A DNA stretch of 64,000 bases. It comes from Panagrolaimus kolymaensis (lineage: Eukaryota > Nematoda > Chromadorea > Rhabditida > Panagrolaimidae). Numbering within the stretch: position 1 is the stretch's first letter; the number at the start of each line of letters is the position of its first letter. The position numbers were made by a program, and so were the translations under genes. Below are positions 1 through 11,200 of the stretch, piece by piece. The notes under the pieces were generated by a model. The model saw only the letters and a list, made by a program, of their open reading frames with translations, was not told the DNA's origin and did not search any database. The DNA lies in assembly GCA_028622995.1 (NCBI GenBank), contig JAJQJQ010000053.1:1550001-1614000 (forward strand), written 5' to 3'.

Positions 1-387
1 ATATTTTTTTCCTGTAATTTCAAAATTAATTTTGGTTATGCATGAAAGTTAAATTCGTAGCGTCCTGTAATGTCTTTATTTTTTTTCTATTTTTTAAAAC
101 GGTTTTTACTCCAAAATTTTTCTTTTCTTAAAAGATTTTTTCTTTTCCCGAGCAAAGAAAATTTTATTTCTTCATCCTTCTTTTTTTTTCTTGCGCAACT
201 AACTTCAAATATCATTTTTATTGTTGATGAAGATGATGACTGTTGGTCATTAATTTATTTACATCTCATCTTCTTTATCGTCTCCTTCGATTTGACCCAA
301 TTTTAATATAATATATTCATATTTTTATGAAAAAAAGAAAAAAGAAATGATAATCGAGTCAGTCGTCATTTGCAAAATTCTTCAATC
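1..387. other. 5' flank of collagen gene
   Basis: AT-rich upstream DNA with T-runs. Short reading frames here have no recognisable protein features. It presumably contains the collagen promoter, but no specific site can be named. Confidence 0.4.
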
Positions 388-1876
388 ATGTTGGATGGTC
401 GAAGTGTGACTATAGTTTCAACAGTATGTTCAACAGCAATATTTATTTCTACTTTAGTTTTATTACCTATGATGGTATCAAATATTCAAATGAAAAATTC
501 CATTCTTTTGGGAACTGTTGATGAATGCCAAGTAAGAAAATTATATGAAGGAATTTTAGAAACTACAAAATTGAATTTCTAAAATGACAACTTTTCCACG
601 TCATCCATAACCCATAAATTTTTGTAGATTGCAACTCGAGGAATTTTAAAACAACTTTCACATTATGAAGCTTCAATTCTTCAAGATAAAGCTATGGAAT
701 TTAGTGATAGTCGAATTCGAGATAAACGTGCGGGTGGTTATGCGCCTTCAGCTTATCGAGCATCCAATCATATTTTTGGTGGAACATCGTGTAAGTTTTT
801 GAAAATATTTATAATTGGACATATCCAAAGAAACTTAAATTTTATAGGCTGCTCATGTCAACAAGGTAAAGATGGATCTGTAGGCCCACAGGGAAGAGCT
901 GGAAAAGATGGAAATCCAGGTCGTCTTGGAGGACCAGGTAGAAATGGTCGAGAAGGTCGATACATTATTCCAATAACGGCTAATGAACCTCCATGTCAAA
1001 AATGTCCAACTGCTCCTGTCGGTCCACCAGGATTACCTGGTCTTAAAGGAAACCGTGGAGCTTCTGGTAGAATTAATTAAAATTAAATCTTCGTATAAAG
1101 TTAGAATTTTTAGGCCCATCAGGAACTCCTGGAGCCCCTGCTAATCCAGGAAGAAAAGGGCCTCCTGGTCCTCAAGGAAATACAGGCGCTCCTGGAAAAA
1201 TAGGAGATCAAGGACCTATGGGAGATCCAGGCAAAGTTTTAAACGGCGCTCCGCCTGGACCTGCAGGTCCGCCTGGTCCGATTGGAGGCCGTGGAAGACC
1301 TGGTTCTCCAGGAAGTGATGGATCACCTGGCTCCCCTGGAGTTGAAGGGCCTCGAGGTCAAATGGGAAGTCGTGGTGCTTCCGGTACAGTTGATTTGAAT
1401 TTTTTTCTTTTGACTAAAAAGCAATTTTAGGTGATCCAGGACCATTAGGTCCTCCAGGGCCTCCTGGCTTTCCTGGTAATAGAGGAAGTTGCTCACATTG
1501 TGAAGGTCATTCTAAAGCTAAAGCCCCAGAAGATTATTTCAAACCCGCTGGAAGTACAGCTCAACCTGAAATTGCTGAATCTAACAAACAACAACAAGTA
1601 GCTCCAGCAGAAAAAACTAATGAAGGAGGAGGATATGATAATAATAATAATGCATTCCCATCTCCACCAAAAGAAGATCCAAGACTATCGGTTGAATGGT
1701 CATCCAAACCTGGACGTTATCCACCTACTTCATCTTCAACAGGTGGAGGTGAAGATTATGGTAAAGCTGATTTGCCTCCATTAAAAGTTTATGCTTCGAA
1801 AACTTTCAAAAAAACTGGTGGACCCATTTTTAAATCTCGTCGAAATGGATATTATTTTCGACGTCAACGAGTCTAA
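388..1876 (+). CDS. Nematode cuticle collagen, 5 exons, 413 aa
   Basis: Structural collagen of the exoskeleton, secreted by hypodermis. Exons 388-531, 628-790, 848-1066, 1114-1383 and 1431-1876 join in frame. The ATG at 388 opens an N-terminal domain whose hydrophobic stretch (about residues 8-30) acts as signal/anchor. A dibasic RDKR site near residue 90 matches the furin-like (BLI-4 type) processing site of cuticle procollagens. A CCSC cluster precedes the first Gly-X-Y block, a CQKC pair interrupts it, and a SCSHC cluster closes the last block. These positions are used for disulphide cross-links in this family. The C-terminal non-collagenous tail is unusually long (about 130 residues, Q/N/S/P-rich) and ends in basic and Tyr-rich residues. 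Three of the four introns have phase 1 junctions inside Gly codons, as is common in collagen genes. The exact orthologue was not assigned. Confidence 0.93.
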
Positions 1877-2428
1877 ATGAAAGACAAAAATATTTTTATA
1901 TGTAATCATTTCTAACTCTGTATTAACAATTAATGAATAATAATTTAATAAATAATTTAAAATTTCTGTCATGAAAACAAAAATTGCCAGTTTTTTTTTA
2001 CACAAAGTTTACTAACATTATTTTTATAAAATTGTTTAAATAATTTAGACTTTGTAATTTAGTGGTTCATGCTTTTTTATTTTGTAAAAATTCTTTCTCT
2101 CTTCATTTTTGTTTTTCATAAGAAAATCTTAAGCTTTTAAAAAAGCCTTTCTTCCCATTTATCTTTGAATTTACTTTTTCAACCTAAGTCGCTGTTTGCT
2201 CATTCTTGTATTAACTATTTTTTGTTATTATTAATGTAATCAGGGAATTGTTTGTCACCCAGCTGAAAAAAAAGAAGTCATAATTTTGGAAAACCTGATT
2301 TGAAAAGGTAAAAATTTGATTTTAAAAAAAATTAAAAAATTACAATACTTGGTGAAACAGAAAAAGTTTCATTGTCACCTATTTTTTTCTGTCTCTGTTG
2401 ATTGCATTGTATTTTTGGTGCTATATCC
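1877..2428. other. Intergenic, 3' of collagen
   Basis: AT-rich with no supportable gene. The collagen 3' UTR and poly(A) site lie in the first 150 bp (AATAAA-like sequences near 1930-1950). Confidence 0.4.
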
Positions 2429-3193
2429 CAGCCTTCGTTGCAAGCGGAATGCACTAACTGCGCAGCGAATTTGCAGCGAACTTTTGCAGTAAATGCGCAG
2501 CTTATTTTTTAAGCTGCACAGTTAATGCAAGAATGCAGCTAAACTAATTAAAATTTTAAATTTTAAGAATCCGAGTTAATAGCTTGATTCTTATTATTTT
2601 TTTGTCCTCATAGTCAGGAAAAGTGTAATAATGATAGATTTAGTATCCCTATAGTGAAATCCCTGATTTTCTAGCCAAAATAATTAATTCTAAAAACATA
2701 ATAAATTAGCTGCATTTTTTGCATTTAGTGCGCAGGTAGTGTGCAGATCAGGGATGCGCGGAAATCCGTTTCCGTTTCCGTTTCCGCGGAATTCCGCATG
2801 TTTTTCATTTCCGTTTCCGTTTCCGCGTAGCGGAAACGGGAAAAAAATTTTCGCCTTTATTTCCGTGGAAATTTTTTTGGGTTGTAACGTAAAATTTCCG
2901 TTTCCGCTTCCGTTTCCGCGGAATTCCGTAGGTTTTAAAATTTCCGTTTCCGCCAGCGCGGAAGGAAATAGATTTTGATTTTTCCGTTTCCGCGGAAGGA
3001 AAAAAAAGTCGTTTCCGCGCATCCCTGGTGCAGATAGTGCGCAGTTAGTGCACCAATGCTGCGCAGCCTATTTGCAGCTAATTTTTGCAGTAAAGGCGCA
3101 GCATTGGTGCACTAACTGCAAATAGGCTGCGCCCCGTTAAAAAAATTCGCAGCTAATTTGCAGTTAGTGCGTGTTCGCAGCTATCAAGCCCTG
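2429..3193. repeat. Degenerate inverted-repeat element rich in GCAG motifs
   Basis: Both ends read as imperfect inverted repeats. The left end begins CAGCCTTCG and the reverse complement of the right end begins CAGGGCTTG; each carries the same 11-mer GCACTAACTGC about 25-30 bp inward. The interior repeats motifs such as TGCGCAG and TTGCAGCTAA in both orientations. No target duplication was found, so it looks old. A younger MITE (2749-3027) sits inside it. No transposase is encoded. Confidence 0.55.
2749..3027. mobile_element. hAT-type MITE (CCGTTT family)
   Basis: A 279-bp element. Its perfect terminal inverted repeats start CAGGGATGCGCGGAAA and end TTTCCGCGCATCCCTG. It is flanked by identical 8-bp direct repeats GTGCAGAT at 2741-2748 and 3028-3035. 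An 8-bp target duplication with a terminus fitting YARNG is the hAT superfamily signature. The interior is built almost wholly of TTTCCG units in both orientations. It is non-autonomous; frames through it are artefacts of the repeat. Confidence 0.88.
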
Positions 3194-5298
3194 GGATTGT
3201 TGTTATTACTGCAAAACTATGGATTCTTAAAACTTTATACATACACATAGAAAATCTTAATAAAACAATAACAACATGTTTAAAAAAAATGATCAAAGCT
3301 AAAAATAAAGAAAATCATTCAACTTTATAACTGACGTGGTGAGGTTTATATTCTAATTGCTTTAATTTTAGTAGTGAACATATTTTTTTGCAGAAAAGAA
3401 TGTTTTAATTGTTCCAACAACAAAAAACATCATATAATTTCTTTCTCTCATAATCAGTCATTTTTATGTGGTGATTAGTGATGGTTAAAATAAAAAAGAA
3501 AAGAAAGAAAAAATGATAAGAATTTACTCTATTTGTGCCGATTATGTGAATGTGGTGAAAGACGTAGCCTTGCTTGCATTTCCATTAAATTTTTTCCTTT
3601 GTTTTATTTTCTTATCATTCCTCAAACATATTAAGAAAAATATAACACGTCATTAAACGACAATGGCATCATTTATTCAATCTCATTCATTTTTTTATTT
3701 ATATTTTTTATTTGTTTGTGCTTTAAATGGTAAAAAAATGTTATATGTATCAATTTTGTGTTTGTGTCTGAGCTTTTACTCCTTTTACGTTCCTTCTCTT
3801 TCATTTGCTTGCTTTTTATTTTAGGGAGAGTTAGCTTTGACACCATCGACGACGATGAGGATGATAATAAAATAAAAAGATGGCGTCAAAGAGGTACAAA
3901 AAATGTGAATAATTTTTGTTTTTTCCTTTTTCCTTGATATCAAATAAATAAAGGAATTGTTGTGACGAATAGTCAAATATCTATTCGGAACTTCACAACT
4001 ATCAAAGGTGTGTTTGGTGAAAAAAGAAGATAGGTTGGAGTTGAAAAACTACATAAACGCCTTTCATATTTTTACATTTTTTAAAGAAAAAGCATTCCAT
4101 AAAAAATAGCTTTTTGTGGAGGTTAAGAAATAAATAGTCTTCACATTTTTTTGTGAGAATGGTTACCATAAAATTTTTTGCGAAATTTTATTTTTAATAG
4201 TTTCTTCTTTTTTTGCATTTTTTTGTTTGTTTTTTGCTTGTTAAATTTTTATTTTCATCGAAGTCGACACAAAGATGTCCCAAAAAATATGTGTGAGAAA
4301 GTATTAGAGACGATGACTGTTATCTCAAACATCGTCTGCTTTTTCTTTCTTTTTCTTTCTTTTTGTCTTTGTTGTTACCCTTCCTTTTTTAGGACTCATT
4401 TTTTTTAGAATTATTCCATTAACTTATTTATGCTGGTATTAAAGGTTGTTAAGTCAATATGAGAATTTTTTTTGTTAATTATTTTCTATTTTCTTAAATC
4501 ATCATAGTTTTGTGCGAAGTTTTAAAGGGAAAATATCAAAGTCGTCTAGCATAAATTTTTTTATAATAAGCATAATTTTTTTAATAAACTATCGTTCAAT
4601 TATTTTGATACAAGGAAATTTTTGGGCTTGGACATTTAAAATTTTAATAAAGTTTTTATTTTTTGAAAATTATTTGTTTTTTTTTCGAATTTCACATTTT
4701 TCTACCTTTTTTAGTTACATCAATTTTAATTTTGACCATGTATTTCAGAAGTATGAGTCATTTTCTTTTCCAAAAAAGGGTAAAGTCGTTTTTTTCTTCT
4801 ATGCTTTTGGAGAAAGAAGAAACGCACCTCTCTTAAAAATTTGTGTATGTATGTACTTCCAGAAAAGAATCCATCTAGCAACATAAAAAAAGATAAACTT
4901 TTTACTTTTTTTTATGACGTGATGCACTTTATACTCACTCATTGCTTGCTTCATAGGAATATAAATATCAAGCAACAAATATCATTCCTTTTTCTCCAGA
5001 TTTTTTCTTCTTCAATTCTAGCAACAAAAAAATGATTAAAAAAAGCCATATCAAAAAAAAGTGATCATTGCTATTAGAGCAAAAATTTTTTGTTGTTGTT
5101 TCTTTTCCGGGTACATCATTATTTTATTCTTCGATGAAGCTTTCTTTGATTTTGCGCGTCATGTAGCTACAAATAGAGTAGCCTATAACATATTTAAAAA
5201 CAATTAATACACATTTTAATATTTTAGCACTTTGGTCCAACTTTTTCGCTACTTCCCCTTATAATCGCCTTCAACAACAAACATATGTTACATATGCC
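3194..5298. other. Large AT-rich intergenic region before the ABC transporter
   Basis: About 2.1 kb of AT-rich DNA with long T and A runs. Small frames (for example around 4180-4400 and 4510-4890) are T-run artefacts coding only Phe, Leu and Ile-rich strings. One imperfect hairpin is present at 3835-3891. It probably includes the ABCA promoter; no gene was seen. Confidence 0.5.
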
Positions 5299-8200
5299 AT
5301 GGGACGATTATCACAGTTAAAACTTCTCTTATGGAGAAATTATTTAACTCAAATTCGTTCTCCTGTGTTTACAGCGTTTGAATTTTTATTGCCTTTGGTT
5401 TTGATATGCGTCAGTTTTGGTGCTATGATTGGGGTTCGTTTTATTTATTTTTCCCCATATTTATTCAAAAGTTTGAATATTCAAAAAATAAATAAAGAAA
5501 AAATGTAAATATTATTTATTATTAAATATTTTTTTTATAGCTTCGAAGTAAATTTGAAGAAAATTATGGTGTCACTAGATATCCATCGTGGCCCATCACG
5601 GGTTCATCCCTTGATTTCATCATTCCACCAAATATTAGTAAACCCACGGAAGTAAAAATTTTTTTGAAATGGATTAAAAAAATGTAAATATTAATATTTT
5701 TTTAGGCAACAATTTTTGATATGCAAACTATTTTGAGTGGTAAAAAACTTGATTGCGAATTTTTATATAGTAATTCTTCAACGGCAACTAATGGAAAAAA
5801 TGTAACAAATATTTTTGTGGAATTTTATTATGCTCCTTCTACACCAAATACAGATAAAATAATGAAAATTTTTAATGTAAGTTTATTATAGTTCGATTTC
5901 CAAAAAAAAAGAAATCAAAAAGTTTTTAAAATAAATTGTCTAAAAATATTTATAAAAATAAATTTATTCCCGGAAGTTTCTATGCGAAATTTTTTTATGA
6001 TATTCAAAAAAAATACATATTTTTAGCAACGTTTCAATAGCAAAGACATCGTTGAACCAATCAATGAAGTTTTAAAAAGATTTCTACCTGATTTACCCAA
6101 TTATTTGGGTAATCATACAATTCCAACCTTTTCATCCATTCAAAATTTTACTGATGAAGCAGCATTAATTACCAGCATCAAACAATCTTATATTCAACAA
6201 TGTGGAAATCCTGTTATTGGTAAGCTTTATTCAAATTTAAAAAAACCGTTTACCAAAAATTTGAGATATTCATGTCGGAATCATTTTTGTTTTGCCACGA
6301 AAAAAATAAACAAAAAAATCTTAGATCGCGATCACTTAAAAAATATTTTTATTTTATAAATTTTTTTAGGTGGAATTATTTTTGATAATGATTTTGCTAA
6401 TGGCGATATGAATAATCCAAATTTAAATATCTCTTATACCATTCGATTAGCAAACACTAAACGTCGAATCAAACCCGATGGAGATGGATATACTCCATGG
6501 GATACAACGGAATTATTTTCAATCATATATATTTCTGGTCCAATAAATAAAGACGATGCAGATGGTGGAGAACCAGGTTATTGGCAAGAAGGATTTTTAA
6601 CCATTCAACGTGCAATTGATGCTTCAGTGGCTTTAGTTATATCTGGAGTAAATCCAGAAACCTATAGATTTAATAGTAGTGAAGCAACAACAAATAAATA
6701 TTTATTAATGGTAAATGTTTCTTTTTTAAATTTTATACAAACTATTTAGTTGAAGGATATTTTTCCGTCATATTTTTTTTTGTAATTTGTGACTGACATT
6801 CTTTTAAACCAATTTTTGAGACATTTTGCGACTTTTTTCATTTTCTTTTTTAAACCTAATTTTTTATTCACAAAAAAAGTCTGAATTTTTAAAACTCCAA
6901 ATAACAATTTTAATTATTTCAGATCCAACGTTTCCCATTCCCTGCGTATTCATCAAAAATTATCGAAATTGGAGCCTTCTTTCTTCCAACCATCATTGTA
7001 TTTTCCACGATGACCAGTGTCATTTATATCGTTCGACAAATAGTTATGGAAAAGGAAAATAAATTGAAAGAATATATGAAAGTAATGGGTTTGGAACAAT
7101 GGATAAATTGGGTGGCATATTTAATTATAAATTATATTAAAATGTTATTTATGGTTATTGTATTAACGGTTTTTATGTATTTTATTACGAAAAAAAGTGA
7201 TCCATCGATAGGATTTGTATTATTTTTACTTTATGCCTTAAATGCAACATATTTTGCATTTATGATTTCCACTTTTCTTCAATCAGGCACTGCTGGAACT
7301 TTAATGGCTGTGGTTGGATGGATGTTACTTTATTTTTGGTATTCATATTTTAGTAATCTTGATCAACAATCTCCTTCCACATTGGGTGTAAGACTTTTTA
7401 ATTGCCTTAATCCTGATATAGCTCTGACTCTGGGATTAACTTTAATTGCTCAACATGAAACTCAAGCTTCTGGTTTACATTGGGGTGAAATCGCCACTCC
7501 TCCATCCCCAGATGAATCATTAACAATGATGCATATTTTTGTTATGCTCATAGTTGATGTTTATATTTTTGCTTTAATTACTTGGTACGTGGAAGCTGTA
7601 AATCCTGGAGGTGAAGGAGTTCCACAAAAGCCATGGTTTATGTTTTTGGTGAGTTTACTTTTATTATTTTTTTCACTTTCATTATTTTGGAAATTATTAT
7701 TAGTTTTCTTACTCGAAATACGTGAAATAAAAATAACACTCTCAAAACAAAATTATTACTTTTTTTCTTTGCCAGAGCTCCGATTATTTCGCTCCTATTA
7801 TCCAATCTTTTTTTTTCAGCCATCCTATTGGTTCCCACATGCTAGACAAAAGAAAAAGAATTTGCATGATGATTATCCAAATTATGATAACGTTCCAGCT
7901 GGAAATATTGAAGCCGATCCGCCTCTTGATCCAAGCATCGTAATTTCAAATTTATCCAAAACATATGGAACGAGTATCGTAAAAAAATTATTTGATTGTA
8001 AATTTGGTAAAGAATCAGAGAAAAAAGCAGTGGATAATTTAAATTTTAAAATGTATCCCGGACAATTGACTGCACTTTTGGGACATAATGGTGCAGGAAA
8101 GAGTACCACGTTTTCTATGTTAACTGGAGTCATACCTGCTTCATCGGGAACGGCATATATAAATAATTATGATATTCGAGATGCTTTATCAACTATTAGA

Positions 8201-11200
8201 AAATCATTGGGTTTATGTCCACAATATAATACTTTATTTGATACTTTAACCGTTATGGAACATTTGGAATTTTTCTGTAAACTTAAAGGTCGAGATTGGG
8301 ATCCTCAAGAAGCTATTGATATTCTTACAAGATTAAAGATTGAATTTAAAAGGGATGACCTTGCTGGAACACTTTCGGGTGGACAAAAACGTAAACTTTC
8401 TCTTTCCATCGCCCTTATTGGTGGATCGGAAATTGTAATGTTGGATGAACCTACTTCGGGTATGGATCCTGGCGCAAGACATGAAACATGGACTTTACTT
8501 CAAAGTGAAAAAGCTAAACGAACTATGTTACTTACAACTCATTACATGGAAGAAGCCGATCTTCTTGGAGATCGAATAGCTATTATGGCTCATGGACAAT
8601 TACAATGTATGGGGTCAAATATGTTCTTAAAAAATCTTTATGGTGCTGGATATCATTTAACCATAGTTTTTAATCAAGGCTTAACTCCATCTCAACTTCA
8701 AAATGCTTACACGGATACTTTGGTTTTACTTCAACGATATAGTATTACCGCAGAAATGCATTCCACTGTTGGTTCAGAAGGTTTATTCTTACTTCCAAGT
8801 TCCGATCGTTCCTCTTTTCCAGCCATGTTTAAAGCTCTTGAAGGTTCTCAAGGTCCATTAAATATTGAATCCTTTGGAGTTTCAATAACTACAATGGAAG
8901 AAGTATTTCTTAAAGTTAATGAAGTTGCAAATGAACGTAAACGAGTTGAAGAAGGAGCGGATGAAGCAATGGATTATGGAAATCATAATCGAGATTATGA
9001 AAAGCTTGAGAACGCTAGAGCAAGTGAAAGATACACGGGTGGAGCATATTATTGGGCACATACGAAAGCCCTTTTTATTAAACGTGGAATTTATTTTATG
9101 CGAAAATGGACTCAATTTATCCCTCAACTTATTGTTCCCGTTCTTTATATGGCTTTATTGGTTTGGGCTTCAAGCAACATTCCAGGCCCCAAAGAACAAG
9201 ATCCATTAGATTTAAATTTATTTATTTATGCTAAAAAAGAACGAGCTTATATTTATACTTTGAATTCAATGGCAGAGTAAGAAATTTTTATAAATTTTTG
9301 TTTCAACGTTTTTTTGGATTTTGTAAACTTTAAACAAAAATTTGCATATTTTTTTAGTTCGATGCGACAAATAATCTCTGATGAAAATATAGGATTGGAT
9401 TTTAATATATCATCGTCAAATACAGGAGATGAAATGATGGATGCAATTGTAAGAGATACTCAATCGGTAAGTTTTTGCATTTTAAAATAATAAGAATCAT
9501 GGCTATTTTTTTCTTCTTCAGAAAGGTACCCGCCATTTTGGTTTACACAGTCCCATTGCATTTAATTTCACTGATATCAATTCAAATTTAACTTTGGTTA
9601 ATAGCGCATTCAATAATTTTGGAATTCATTCACCTGCAACCAGTGTAATCGCGGCAGATACATATATCCTACGACAAGCATTAAATCGACGAGTTAGTAT
9701 TTCGGTTATTAATCATCCTTTACCACCAACAAATGCAGATTCGCTTAAAAATAAAGATATTAGTAAAACATCTGCTTCTATTATTGGTTATGCTGTAATA
9801 GTTTCAATGAGTATGGTAGTTTCGGGATATTCAAGTTTCATCATTCGTGAGAGAAAGAAAAAAGTAAAACATATGCAAATGATGGCTGGAATTCGACCAT
9901 GGATGTATTGGCTTACTACGGCTGTTTGGGATGGAGTATGTTATCTAATTCCAACGCTAATGTTTTTAGTCGTATATAAATTATTTGATGTTAAACAATA
10001 TGTTTCTCGTGGAGCAAATGTAATTGAATTAATAGTTATTATGCTTCTTTATGGATGGACTGCTTTGCCTTTAGTTTATACATTTTCATTTATTTTTGAT
10101 AGCGCACCCAAAGGATATACCATGATTGTTATGTATAATATTATTACAGGTATGAGAGATAAAAGGAAATTATTTGCAAACCAAAAAAACGAAGAAACTT
10201 AATTAATATATTTTTTCAGGCATGATTGGATTAATTGCTGTTCCAATTGTTTCACAAACTGCAAGCGATAGTGCAGGATATATAGTGGAAATATTTTTAT
10301 CTTTCTTATTCCCAACTTATTCCTTAGCTAATTCTTTCACAAAAATATATAATAATGAATTTGGTCGTGAAGCTTGTAGCAGTGTGGATTGCAGCATTGA
10401 ATTTATTAAACTTAGTGTTCATACATGTTGTGGAACTTCAAGTGGTAAGCATCTTCTTCCTTTTTTGAACATGAAATTGAGAAAACTTTAACTTAAAAAA
10501 AGCCCCGATAATTTTTTTACCTCCAACCAAAAAAAAGAAAAAGGTCTGTAATAAACTTTCGTCAAAATAGTAAATATTGGTACTTCGATGGTTCAGTGGT
10601 GTAACAACATGTTGTTCACCAACATGGGCCGGTATCGAGTCGCGGTCGATGATTGAAATTGTCTGGTTTCTGATCGCATCTAGATTATACATTACCATCC
10701 CTTAAACCAATAGGCGCTCTGGTTGCATAATCTTGGCGAATCTTTGATTAAATTCCAACTCTCTAAGGCTTAAAATTTTTTAATTTTTGTTATTTAAAAA
10801 ATTTATCCTTTTGTGTCTTTCATTTTACTCAAGAAATTTTGCAAGTCTTTTTTTAAAGGAACAAACAAATAGGGTAAAAAATCCCGCCCGTTTTTTTTAA
10901 AATGCGGGGACGGGAATTCCCGTTTTGCTGCGGGATTTTTTCCGCGGGGAAAAGCGGGGAAATTTTTTGACGGGACGGGAAAACGGGGAATTTCTGCTTA
11001 TTTAAAGGATTTTACACGAAAATGGTTAGAAATTTTTATATAACAAATTTTTTCTTCTTCTTGAGTTTGTTTTTTCCAAATACTTTAATAAAATCATCAT
11101 CTTGTTTTCCTGACAAATTTCCTTAAGACCGTTTTTACTAAAGAAGAGAATTCTAACAAGCTTAAACGAAAATATTAAAAAGAGAATGGAAGATAACAGT

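Noticed and set aside
70..306. Phe-rich frame at the left edge
   Set aside because: T-run artefact without domain or splice evidence.
2690..3022. Long overlapping frames on both strands
   Set aside because: They translate the TTTCCG repeats of the MITE; the periodic peptide is an artefact.
10579..10650. Functional tRNA gene
   Set aside because: A and B boxes are present but the T stem does not pair and no acceptor stem closes.
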